This document shows, piece by piece, positions 1 through 6,692 of a stretch of 7,269 bases of DNA. Location of the stretch: positions 1 through 7,269 of the forward strand of contig QMSU01000048.1 of the NCBI GenBank assembly GCA_003650975.1, in the 5' to 3' direction. The notes beneath the pieces were generated by a model. The model was not told the origin of the DNA, searched no databases, and saw only the letters and a list, made by a program, of their open reading frames with translations. The first letter of the stretch is position 1; every line of letters begins with the position of its first letter. A program made the translations under genes and the position numbers. Origin of the DNA: Thermoplasmata archaeon (GTDB taxonomy: Archaea; Thermoplasmatota; E2; UBA202; JdFR-43).

Positions 1-12
1 ATCCGTATTGGG

Positions 13-26
13 AAATATTTATATAT
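13..26 (+). promoter_or_regulatory. TATA-box promoter of the TFB operon
   Basis: An A/T-only stretch (core ATATTTATATA, about 15-25) follows a purine-rich GGGAAA that could serve as the BRE. Archaeal TATA boxes lie about 25 bases before the transcription start, which would put the start near 45-50 and give a leader of roughly 25 bases before the ATG at 72. The only Shine-Dalgarno-like sequence in that leader is a GGGGAT at 62-67, which is weak. Confidence 0.6.
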
Positions 27-71
27 GATAAGCTCATTACACCAAAAAGTATAAAAATTTTGGGGATAAAA

Positions 72-1004
72 ATGTTGAGGAAAAAAGCTGAAATTGAGGA
101 AATTGAAAGATGCCCTGAATGCGGCTCCTCGCACCTCGTGCAGGATTATGAACGTGGTGAACTGGTTTGCGAGGAGTGCGGACTTGTGATTGATGATGCC
201 TATATCGACCAGGGTCCTGAATGGAGGGCCTTTGACCCCGAACAGAGAGAAAAGAGGGCCAGAACCGGTGCCCCCCTCGATTATACCGCAGCCGACAAGG
301 GACTCAGCACCGTCATAGGCTGGAAAAATAAGGACAGCTATGGCAAATCCATACCCACAAGAAACCGGGCGCAACTCTACCGACTCAGGAAATGGCAGCG
401 CAGGATACGGGTGGGCGGAGCCTCGGAGAGAAATCTCGCCTCCGCACTGTCGGAGCTGGACCGCATATCGTCAAATATGGGCCTGCCCCGTAATGTGCGC
501 GAGGCATCGGCCATGGTATACCGGAGGGCTGTGGAAAAAAATCTGATTCGTGGAAGGAGCATCGAGGGGGTTACCTCCGCTGCAGTATATGCCGCCTGCC
601 GCCAGTGTGGCGTGCCCCGCACGCTCGACGAGGTGGCCATCTCATCGAAAGTTGACAGGAAGGAGATAGGGCGCACGTACCGCTTCCTTGCACGGGAACT
701 GACACTCAAGCTGATGCCCACCTCACCTCAGGACTATGTGGAGCGGTTCTGCAGCGAACTGGGGTTGAGCGAGGACACCAAGACCAAGGCGCTGGAAATA
801 CTCCGTCAGGCGGAGGAAAAGGAACTCACTTCAGGGAGAGGACCCACTGGTGTTGCCGCTGCGGCCATCTACATTGCTTCCATCATATGCGGGGAGCGCC
901 GGACGCAGCGGGAGGTGGCCGATGTCGCCGGTGTCACCGAGGTCACCATACGAAACCGGTATAAGGAGCTTGCAGAGGAACTTGACCTGGATGTTGTTCT
1001 GTAA
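72..1004 (+). CDS. tfb: Transcription initiation factor B (TFB, archaeal TFIIB)
   Basis: TFB bridges TBP on the TATA box and RNA polymerase during archaeal transcription initiation. The 310-residue protein shows the whole family layout. An N-terminal zinc ribbon has Cys14, Cys17, Cys33 and Cys36 (CPEC...CEECG). It is followed by the B-reader/linker region with [11 protein letters not shown] and a basic segment (about 45-110), then two cyclin-fold repeats (about 112-200 and 205-305). The second repeat ends in a helix-turn-helix ([20 protein letters not shown]) that in this family reads the BRE. The length is normal. A TTG at 60 is in frame but would add only four residues, so the ATG at 72 is preferred. 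It is the first gene of an operon: its TAA stop shares one base with the ATG of the methyltransferase. Whether it is the only TFB of the genome cannot be told from here. Confidence 0.97.
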   Translation: MLRKKAEIEEIERCPECGSSHLVQDYERGELVCEECGLVIDDAYIDQGPEWRAFDPEQREKRARTGAPLDYTAADKGLSTVIGWKNKDSYGKSIPTRNRAQLYRLRKWQRRIRVGGASERNLASALSELDRISSNMGLPRNVREASAMVYRRAVEKNLIRGRSIEGVTSAAVYAACRQCGVPRTLDEVAISSKVDRKEIGRTYRFLARELTLKLMPTSPQDYVERFCSELGLSEDTKTKALEILRQAEEKELTSGRGPTGVAAAAIYIASIICGERRTQREVADVAGVTEVTIRNRYKELAEELDLDVVL

Positions 1005-1621
1005 TGTCGCGATGGAGTGATCAGCGGAAACACGACCACTATTACCGGGAGGCAAAAAAGCGCGGCTTCCGGGCCCGCTCCTCCTTCAAGCTCATCCAGC
1101 TTCACAAGCGGTACGGCATATTCAAACATGGCACCACAGTCATCGATCTTGGCGCATCTCCCGGGGGATGGAGTCAGATTGCTGCACAGTATGCTGACAG
1201 GGTCATTGCGGTGGACATCCATCCGATGGAGCCACTGGAACGTGTCGTTTTTATACAGGGGGATATCACCGAAAGGGAAACCATCGGGAAATTACGGAGC
1301 CATGTCACATATGCAGATGTGGTGATAAGCGATGCATCACCCAACATTTCAGGCCACTATACCATGGATCAGGCACGCAGCGTATGGCTCTGCGAACATG
1401 CGCTTGCCATTGCAGAAACATTTCTGCGGGAGGGAGGAACCTTTGTGTGCAAAATATTTGAGGGTGAGGACTATCCCGCATTTCTCCAGAAGGTGAAGGA
1501 ACAGTTCAGGATGGTCAAGCCGCACGCACCCAAAGCGAGCAGAAAACAGAGCTCGGAGATTTACATTGTGGCCAAGGGATTCAGAAAAGGCGGCAAGAAG
1601 GAACATGTACGATCCGCTTGA
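1004..1621 (+). CDS. rlmE: 23S rRNA 2'-O-methyltransferase, RlmE/FtsJ family
   Basis: This is a SAM-dependent methyltransferase of the FtsJ/RrmJ family, which in E. coli methylates the ribose of U2552 in the 23S rRNA A-loop late in large-subunit assembly. The 205-residue protein opens with the basic YYREAKKRGFRARSSFKL segment. Its SAM-binding motif is DLGASPGGWSQ (48-58), with the acidic end of the next strand in VDIHP (70-74). The catalytic tetrad K-D-K-E is visible as Lys29, Asp110 (ISDASP), Lys150 (VCKIFEG) and Glu185 (SSEIYIV). No C-terminal TRAM domain is present; the protein ends in a basic tail. The ATG overlaps the TFB stop as TAATG with no good Shine-Dalgarno of its own, so translational coupling to TFB is likely. 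An archaeal-type tRNA target is a less likely alternative for the family. Confidence 0.95.
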   Translation: MSRWSDQRKHDHYYREAKKRGFRARSSFKLIQLHKRYGIFKHGTTVIDLGASPGGWSQIAAQYADRVIAVDIHPMEPLERVVFIQGDITERETIGKLRSHVTYADVVISDASPNISGHYTMDQARSVWLCEHALAIAETFLREGGTFVCKIFEGEDYPAFLQKVKEQFRMVKPHAPKASRKQSSEIYIVAKGFRKGGKKEHVRSA

Positions 1622-2312
1622 ACTGGCAGAGAGAGTGGAGCGTGCGGTCATCCACGGTGAAAGGAGAAAATACTATCGCTTTCGTGCAGCAAAATTCTAT
1701 GGGGGCATCGCAACGGCAGATGCAGTTGGCTGCAACCTGCGGTGCATATTCTGCTGGTCGGGAAATGTGGTGTGGCATCCGGAGAAATCGGGAGCATTTT
1801 ATTCACCAGAGGAGGTGGCGCAGAATCTCCGGAAAACCGCCGCAGGGAAGGGCTACCACCAGGTGCGGGTGTCGGGCGGAGAGCCCACCATCGGAAGGGG
1901 ACATCTGATAGCGCTTCTGGAGCATCTCAACCGGGAATTCCTTTTCATTCTCGAAACAAACGGGATACTTCTGGGTGCAGACAGAACCTATGTGGAGGAG
2001 CTCTCTGCGTTCCCGAACATCCATGTGAGGGTATGTCTCAAGGGATGCACCGCTGAAGAGTTTTCTCGCCTCACCGGAGCGAGAAGTGGCTTTGAATACC
2101 AGATGAAATCGCTGGAATATCTAAGGGATATGCACGTGAGCTTCAATGTTGCCCTTGTATCGATGAAGAAAGAAAAGGGGGAACTGTTCAGCAGACTTCT
2201 GGATATGGGACTGGGAAATATCATGATGGAAGAGGAGAGAATCATGCTGTATCCCTCCGTAAGAAGGAGGCTGGAGCAGGCAGGAATGCTGGAATATTTC
2301 ATGGATGAATGA
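1605..2312 (+). CDS. Radical SAM protein of unknown substrate
   Basis: A 235-residue radical SAM enzyme. The cluster-binding CX3CX2C motif is Cys43, Cys47 and Cys50 (GCNLRCIFCW), which would hold the [4Fe-4S] cluster that cleaves SAM. The SAM-binding GGEP motif lies at 91-94 (RVSGGEPTIG), and an ETNG strand (117-120) follows as in activating-enzyme relatives. It resembles the small archaeal enzymes related to pyruvate formate-lyase activase, with no SPASM or second-cluster domain after the barrel. An unusual CLKGC (Cys144, Cys148) replaces what is usually a serine-containing strand in such proteins. The ATG at 1605 is chosen over an in-frame ATG at 1566 because it is closer to the start of the fold and has AAGGA just upstream. 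The first 17 bases overlap the end of the methyltransferase, so it is the third gene of the operon. The substrate is not predictable from the sequence; an RNA or protein-modifying role is only suggested by the neighbours. Confidence 0.9.
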   Translation: MYDPLELAERVERAVIHGERRKYYRFRAAKFYGGIATADAVGCNLRCIFCWSGNVVWHPEKSGAFYSPEEVAQNLRKTAAGKGYHQVRVSGGEPTIGRGHLIALLEHLNREFLFILETNGILLGADRTYVEELSAFPNIHVRVCLKGCTAEEFSRLTGARSGFEYQMKSLEYLRDMHVSFNVALVSMKKEKGELFSRLLDMGLGNIMMEEERIMLYPSVRRRLEQAGMLEYFMDE

Positions 2313-2318
2313 GTTAGG

Positions 2319-2330
2319 ATTATTTTTCTC
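2319..2330 (+). terminator. T-rich putative terminator of the TFB operon
   Basis: A short T-run (T5 at 2323-2327, flanked by pyrimidines) begins about ten bases after the stop of the radical SAM gene. Archaeal RNA polymerase terminates at such T-runs without needing a hairpin, and none is seen here. Weak evidence, based on position and composition only. Confidence 0.35.
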
Positions 2331-2392
2331 CCCAATGGTTTTGCATGCCAGAAAATCCGAAAAGCTTATGTAGTAATTCCTGCCCCTCCTCC

Positions 2393-2402
2393 CATTTATA
2401 AG
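2393..2402 (+). promoter_or_regulatory. TATA box for the small membrane-protein gene
   Basis: The sequence ATTTATAAG lies after the C-rich CCTCCTCCC stretch. Its centre is about 26 bases before the ATG at 2424, so transcription would begin at or within a few bases of the start codon and the mRNA would be leaderless. A second A/T-rich candidate (GAAAAGCTTATG, about 2359-2370) is further away. Confidence 0.5.
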
Positions 2403-2423
2403 CACCGTCACTCATTTGTGGGT

Positions 2424-2582
2424 ATGAGGGGATTGATTGATGCATTGGCAGAAAATTTGCGCGATTCTCTTGAGGTCAACGTGAATATGACCTCCCCATG
2501 GCTGGAAAGCAGGGTTCGTCAGGTGCTTCTTTTCTATGCCATTTCGCTGCTGTTCTTCTTGCTGATGCTCTTGCTGCAATAG
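2424..2582 (+). CDS. Small single-pass (C-tail-anchored) membrane protein
   Basis: A 52-residue ORF. Residues 1-31 are amphipathic and mildly charged (MRGLIDALAENLRD, then SPWLESRVRQ). Residues about 34-51 are an unbroken hydrophobic helix (VLLFYAISLLFFLLMLLL) followed by a single Gln and the stop. This is the shape of a tail-anchored protein, with the N-terminal part expected in the cytoplasm. Support for a real gene comes from the TATA box at leaderless distance and from its exact fit between two other genes. There is no Shine-Dalgarno, as expected for a leaderless start; a GTG at 2418 is an alternative. It has the size of Sec61-beta/SecG but lacks the recognisable Sec61-beta sequence before the helix, so no function is assigned. 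It converges on the Vms1-like gene with 21 bases between the stops. Confidence 0.55.
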   Translation: MRGLIDALAENLRDSLEVNVNMTSPWLESRVRQVLLFYAISLLFFLLMLLLQ

Positions 2583-2603
2583 AAAACGTTACCGGAAGGC
2601 TGT

Positions 2604-3752
2604 TTACCTGTATCGGAGCAACGCCGCCACGTGTCCGAGCATGCACAGTTCCTCTTCATCGATAAATTCGATGATGGCATCCGTGCGCTCCGCAAATTCC
2701 ACAATTTCCTCAATGATATCCACCTGAGATGTCCTCCCGCCGCACACCGGACAGTGCTCAGCATCTCCCCTTCCGGCATTCTGACAGTGCTCGCATATCC
2801 ATCCTCTCTCTTTGTATCCCCGCTCGATGAGGAGCACCTCCACCTTTCCCTCCCGTGCTGCTTCAAGGGTTTCGTCTATGCCATATGCCGCCAGGCCATC
2901 CCTCAGCAGTTCCCTTCTTATGTGCGCCAGCAGCGTCTTTTGTTCTTTCCATTCCATTTCTGCCATGGCCACAAGGGATTCACTGAAAAGGTGCTGTTCG
3001 TCATCCATGTCGCTATCAAACATGGCAATCACAGAGCGTTGCATGCTTTCCGGTAAAAGACGCTTGAATTCATGCTTTGCCTGTCCAGGGCCTGCAATGA
3101 TGATATCACCCTCCGCAATGTGTTTCACATCATGAACGACATCGGTGAGAAATGAATGAATGCTTCCTTTCCTCAGCCGCTGGAAGCGGGCCTGAGACCA
3201 CCCGCCTTTCTTGTGTTTGTTCATGACATTGAAGGATTTGTCCTCTCTTTTCGTGACCCTACCACATGAAACAGAGAAAATTTTTGCGTGGTGAGTGTTG
3301 ATGAGAATGAGTGTAAATGGCTCCCATTCTCCGGTCATCTCTGCCAGAGGGCGGATATATGGCGAGGAATCCACCACCAGCATGTTAGGAAGCGGGACCG
3401 GAAGCGGGACCACCTTCACATAGTCGTGTTTATCTGAGGCGAATATGGCAACAGCACGGTTTCTTTCCATGTGTTTTCGGATGTGTTCCATTGTTTTCAC
3501 AAAATTCTCCAGCTCATCGCCCCTCAGCACGGCGCGGCATGCCCTTTCCCGTCTCTGCAGGGACCGCTTATCTCTCCCGTCAAAATACATGCTCACAAAG
3601 GTGTTCTCGCTCTTCCCATCATAGACAAGGGAGAGTTCCTTCACATCCCTGATGCATGCATCCATATTGCTAAAGGAATCCCGTTTCTTAATGGTATCTC
3701 TCAGGCACAGTGTCGCGTGAGCAATGACCTGATACGATGGGTTAGGGTGCAC
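2604..3752 (-). CDS. Vms1/ANKZF1-like release factor paralogue (aRF1-related, GGWSQ loop)
   Basis: The protein is 382 residues from the GTG at 3752. It belongs to the archaeo-eukaryotic release factor (eRF1/Vms1-like) superfamily, whose Vms1/ANKZF1 members hydrolyse peptidyl-tRNA on stalled ribosomes. An N-terminal part (about 36-140) carries VSMYFDG. The middle catalytic domain has LILINTHHAKIF (148-159), the loop KKGGWSQARFQR (181-192) and IIIAGPGQAKHEF (217-229). The C-terminal domain has a zinc ribbon (Cys320, Cys323, Cys334, Cys337) and ends in HVAALLRYR, as eRF1 domain 3 does. The stop-codon-reading NIKS and YxCxxxF motifs of true aRF1 are absent, so a rescue or quality-control role is inferred. 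The start is uncertain: the ATG at 3665 (residue 30, MDACIRDVKEL) fits the family's usual N-terminus better, and neither start has a good Shine-Dalgarno. The gene is transcribed divergently from the peptidase gene. Confidence 0.88.
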   Translation of the reverse strand: MHPNPSYQVIAHATLCLRDTIKKRDSFSNMDACIRDVKELSLVYDGKSENTFVSMYFDGRDKRSLQRRERACRAVLRGDELENFVKTMEHIRKHMERNRAVAIFASDKHDYVKVVPLPVPLPNMLVVDSSPYIRPLAEMTGEWEPFTLILINTHHAKIFSVSCGRVTKREDKSFNVMNKHKKGGWSQARFQRLRKGSIHSFLTDVVHDVKHIAEGDIIIAGPGQAKHEFKRLLPESMQRSVIAMFDSDMDDEQHLFSESLVAMAEMEWKEQKTLLAHIRRELLRDGLAAYGIDETLEAAREGKVEVLLIERGYKERGWICEHCQNAGRGDAEHCPVCGGRTSQVDIIEEIVEFAERTDAIIEFIDEEELCMLGHVAALLRYR

Positions 3753-3763
3753 AACAGTTTCAT
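3701..3763 (-). other. Possible upstream ORF overlapping the Vms1-like start
   Basis: A 20-codon ORF starts at an ATG preceded by GAGGAAA, sits at the predicted transcription start, and is out of frame with the main gene. It ends at 3701, 35 bases before the alternative ATG at 3665. It may be a regulatory leader ORF, an accident, or the true start separated from the main frame by a sequencing indel. Nothing in its translation is recognisable. Confidence 0.2.
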
Positions 3764-3785
3764 TTTCCTCGCAGGATGGAATTTT

Positions 3786-3795
3786 CTTTAAAAAG
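3786..3795 (-). promoter_or_regulatory. TATA box of the Vms1-like gene
   Basis: Read on the minus strand, CTTTTTAAAG lies about 28 bases before an ATG at 3763 and about 38 before the GTG at 3752. The predicted transcription start is near 3763-3766. Further upstream A/T-rich sequence (about 3808-3825) could offer an alternative box. Confidence 0.45.
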
Positions 3796-3844
3796 TGTGA
3801 TGCATAATAGTAATATTAATAAATCCTTTGCTATTACATACATT

Positions 3845-3907
3845 GGGGCAAGGCATGCTATATTACTGCAAGGGAACTAATTTCTTTAGCCTCCCCTTGC
3901 CCCTTGC
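3845..3907. promoter_or_regulatory. Cluster of four GCAAGG-type motifs between divergent promoters
   Basis: The motif GCAAGG(G) occurs on the plus strand at 3848-3853 and 3868-3874. It occurs on the minus strand as CCCCTTGC at 3893-3900 and 3900-3907, a 7-base tandem sharing one base. GGGGCAAGG (3845-3853) is a perfect 9-base inverted repeat of CCTTGCCCC (3895-3903). The cluster lies between the two outward-facing TATA boxes and ahead of both predicted transcription starts, so a protein-binding operator is more likely than an RNA hairpin. No known regulator is recognised. Confidence 0.4.
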
Positions 3908-3933
3908 TATCATTCTTCAGGCAAAACGCAGCG

Positions 3934-3944
3934 AAATTATTATA
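3934..3944 (+). promoter_or_regulatory. TATA box of the C25 peptidase gene
   Basis: AATTATTATAG follows GCAGCGAA, a plausible BRE. The expected transcription start is near 3965-3970, leaving a leader of about 10-15 bases before the ATG at 3980. That leader contains AGTGATAGG, a partial match to an archaeal Shine-Dalgarno. Confidence 0.55.
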
Positions 3945-3979
3945 GGTGAGAACACTATAACATAGTAAGAGTGATAGGT

Positions 3980-6685
3980 ATGGAGAAGAAAAAGTTAGCT
4001 GTATTGATGGCTGTGGCAATGGCCATGCCTGTTTTAACCGGATGCGTGGAAAGCGTAAAGGAAGTGAGCGGATTCGATATGGACACCATAGACAACATAG
4101 ACTCGGAGCGGCAGACAGGAGCTGTGCCGATGGTGGTGAACAAGGAAAACCCCTTTTACGCACTCATTGCCACACCGGTAGCACTGTATTATGATGATGA
4201 GGGGCAGCATGTGGAGGCTCTGCTGGTGCAGGATCCCGTAAATCCATCGAGAGCAGTGGAAAGATTTATGGATTACTATCCTGCATCCTACATAGAAATA
4301 AGGAGCGGCTCCCCGGAAAATGTTTCCATCGAGCTGAGCGGAATGTGGAAATGGAGCGATGCTGCGCTGCTGATAGAGGATACACAGCATGGCTACGAAC
4401 TGGGAGTCGTTGCCGCCCCCATTGCCAGCTATCTTGATATTCCCGTTTTTGTCACAAACAGCACCGATGATGTGCGCGGTTATTTGAAAAAACTCGGGGT
4501 GAAATACACGTTCATATGTGGTGACCTCGAGAGCCATGCCCAGAGCTGGCGATTTAAAGATGCGGAAGAAATCACTGAGTTTATGGTTGATCTGGTGCGC
4601 GCCAGATTCGGTGAAGTACCGTATGTCACCATTACCAATCCAATGGATATAACCCATGTGACGATACTGAATGAAACGTCTTATGAATTCCAGAACGTGA
4701 CGGCATCGGTGGATATTCTTCCTGCAAATTTAATCAACCTTGGTATCGGGGGCATTCTTGGACTCAATGACGGTGCCTTCGGCATAAACACCTTTGAGAT
4801 TCCCGATGATTACAAGTATGCCCGTATTGTCATTGACCTCATAAACGACAATTCGGAATATGTGAGCGAACTGGGTGACGACCTCATCATACTCGTCTAT
4901 GACCCGGATGAGGAAACCGCAATTTATTCGTCAACGGCGGCGGGGATTCCCGAGGTTGACAGCAGCGGAGACATCGTAACCGACAGACTCCATTATGAAA
5001 CCATCATTTACAACAAGCCGGGAACGTATACTGCTTCAGTACTTGCACGACGTGTGGCCATCCCCAACGGGCAGTTCACTCTCAGGGTGAAGGTGCAACA
5101 GGTGGATTCACCACTCCAGCCGCTCATGAACAATCTCTCATCACTGGCACCATACCTCACTGCCTATCGAAAGGGTGTTGTCCTCGCCAAACCGGACTTT
5201 GCCTTCGCCGGAAACGAGAGTATTGGTGTTTCAGGTGTTGTGTGCGCGGGGACCAACGAAGGACTTGTCGAGCCATGCAATGAGCATGTGCTTGGCATAC
5301 ACGAGCAGCTCAATGAACTGCTGGCGGAGATAGCAAATATTTCTATTGATGACCTGGAAACACTCCGCAACCATTATGCGGAAAATCCCATCCACATCGC
5401 CATCATGGCAGACCCCACCATGGTACCCATGTACTACTACTATAATCCCGACAGCGACATGATAGGGGGCATAGAGCTACCGAGTGACTATATCTATGGC
5501 GACATAGACCCGAAGCCGGATGATGTGGAGAACAATACCTATACCTACTGGCCGTTTCAGGAAAATGCTGTGGGCAGGGTGACCGGCTATGACGCTGAGG
5601 ACTGTTCGGCGCTGATAGCACGCACGGTATTTTACTCTGAAATCATAGAAGATCTCGGCGAATGGAAAAACAATGCGACCGTGCAGACCGGCGCCGGCCT
5701 GGAATTCCAGTGGGTACCGATACTCACTCCTCTTTCCAACATGATAACCGGGAATCCTGAGCCGACAAAGTGGCCCAGCGGTGAGAGCTTCTTCATCAAC
5801 AGACGGCTTGCCGCGGACATGGAAGAGGGCGGTTTTAACGTCATGACCACACATCTGCTCTTTTCCCAGCGGGAGGGTTTCAGCGGTGTGGCGCAGTATA
5901 CCAGCAGGTTGAACATACCATTCCCGTACTTCCTTCAGCTGATAAGCGGTGAGCGCGTGGCAAGGGGAGGGGAGTACCAGGAAAACAGCAATCTGATATT
6001 TGTATTCAACCACGGCATATACTTCCTGTATGAGTCGGGGGATGTGCTGCTGGACGGACGGGAATTCCCTCCGGTGAACTGGTTCTCCCGCTTTTTCGGA
6101 CCACTCGGCATCGCAAGCGGGCTTTCAAGCAAGGGGGCATATTCGGTGAGGTACGTGGTGAATATGGATTACGGCCCCAGTGTCATCTTTGTCGAGAGCT
6201 GTATCACGGCCAGGACCGATGGCCTCATTCCGGAAAACTGTCTGAGTCAGGCATACATCCATGCAGGGGTAAATGCCTACATAGGGGCGACACGGGTTAC
6301 CGCAGATCCTGGCTACCTTGAGCCGGGCCTCATATTCAAGGGATTTGGGGCCAAGGGATTTGTCAAGGCCACGCTGAATCTTCTTCTCAATGGTGAATAC
6401 CCGGATCCCCACTTTGGCGCAGTTATTGCAAATGACTTCATCTTTGACCTCCAGGACAAGGACAGCACTGTGGGGATGGCCCTCAGGGATGCCAAAAACC
6501 AGTACCTGCCAAAGGATGCCAACTCCACATTCCTCTGGACACCTCCGCTTGACGAGGGAGGTGGTTACACACTGGCAAAATTCGAGAGTGGCACGTTCAT
6601 GGATAAAAAATATGTGTGTCTCCACGAGTTCAACATTTATGGTGACCCGGCATTTAATCCATACCAGCCGGTGAATAACGGATAA
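3980..6685 (+). CDS. Secreted lipoprotein with a peptidase C25 (gingipain-type) domain
   Basis: A 901-residue exported protein. Lys3-5, a hydrophobic stretch and the lipobox LTGC (19-22) make a lipoprotein signal, so Cys22 would anchor it outside the membrane. Residues about 60-200 resemble a cell-wall-binding-2 domain (AALLIED...GVVAAPIASYLDIPVFVTNS...LKKLGVKYTFICGD). Residues about 220-375 are beta-rich. From about 460 the C25 fold appears: IHIAIMADPTMVP, SDYIYGDID, then ENAVGRVTG with a helix. The likely catalytic pair, as in clan CD cysteine peptidases, is His678 (LIFVFNHG) and Cys741 (VIFVESC). AYIHAGVNAYIGAT and the terminal NIYGDPAFNP are further C25 marks. It would cleave extracellular proteins or process surface proteins; substrate preference is unknown. 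There is no C-terminal membrane helix. The ATG at 3980 is preferred to the GTG at 3971, whose bases form part of the Shine-Dalgarno-like GTGAT. Confidence 0.88.
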   Translation: MEKKKLAVLMAVAMAMPVLTGCVESVKEVSGFDMDTIDNIDSERQTGAVPMVVNKENPFYALIATPVALYYDDEGQHVEALLVQDPVNPSRAVERFMDYYPASYIEIRSGSPENVSIELSGMWKWSDAALLIEDTQHGYELGVVAAPIASYLDIPVFVTNSTDDVRGYLKKLGVKYTFICGDLESHAQSWRFKDAEEITEFMVDLVRARFGEVPYVTITNPMDITHVTILNETSYEFQNVTASVDILPANLINLGIGGILGLNDGAFGINTFEIPDDYKYARIVIDLINDNSEYVSELGDDLIILVYDPDEETAIYSSTAAGIPEVDSSGDIVTDRLHYETIIYNKPGTYTASVLARRVAIPNGQFTLRVKVQQVDSPLQPLMNNLSSLAPYLTAYRKGVVLAKPDFAFAGNESIGVSGVVCAGTNEGLVEPCNEHVLGIHEQLNELLAEIANISIDDLETLRNHYAENPIHIAIMADPTMVPMYYYYNPDSDMIGGIELPSDYIYGDIDPKPDDVENNTYTYWPFQENAVGRVTGYDAEDCSALIARTVFYSEIIEDLGEWKNNATVQTGAGLEFQWVPILTPLSNMITGNPEPTKWPSGESFFINRRLAADMEEGGFNVMTTHLLFSQREGFSGVAQYTSRLNIPFPYFLQLISGERVARGGEYQENSNLIFVFNHGIYFLYESGDVLLDGREFPPVNWFSRFFGPLGIASGLSSKGAYSVRYVVNMDYGPSVIFVESCITARTDGLIPENCLSQAYIHAGVNAYIGATRVTADPGYLEPGLIFKGFGAKGFVKATLNLLLNGEYPDPHFGAVIANDFIFDLQDKDSTVGMALRDAKNQYLPKDANSTFLWTPPLDEGGGYTLAKFESGTFMDKKYVCLHEFNIYGDPAFNPYQPVNNG

Positions 6686-6692
6686 TCAATTC

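Noticed and set aside
2424..2582. Sec61-beta/SecG identity for the small membrane protein
   Set aside because: Only size and single C-terminal helix agree; the conserved sequence before the helix in archaeal Sec61-beta is not seen.
2631..3056. Plus-strand open frame opposite the Vms1-like gene
   Set aside because: The minus strand encodes the zinc ribbon and eRF1-type C-terminus here; the plus-strand translation has no coherent domain.
2604..3752. Canonical peptide chain release factor aRF1
   Set aside because: The GGQ motif is replaced by GGWSQ and the NIKS and YxCxxxF decoding motifs are absent, so a paralogue is the better call.
3854..3964. 36-codon plus-strand ORF in the divergent intergenic region
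   Set aside because: It has no Shine-Dalgarno, runs through the peptidase promoter, and its sequence reflects the repeated CCCCTTG motif.
4034..4657. Minus-strand open frame of about 207 codons inside the peptidase gene
   Set aside because: It is a shadow of a long, well-supported plus-strand gene with recognisable domains; its translation shows no family features and no promoter of its own.
6125..6625. Minus-strand open frame of about 166 codons opposite the C25 catalytic region
   Set aside because: It lies opposite the His/Cys catalytic block and conserved C25 end; the translation is unremarkable and the frame is open only because of the codon use of the real gene.
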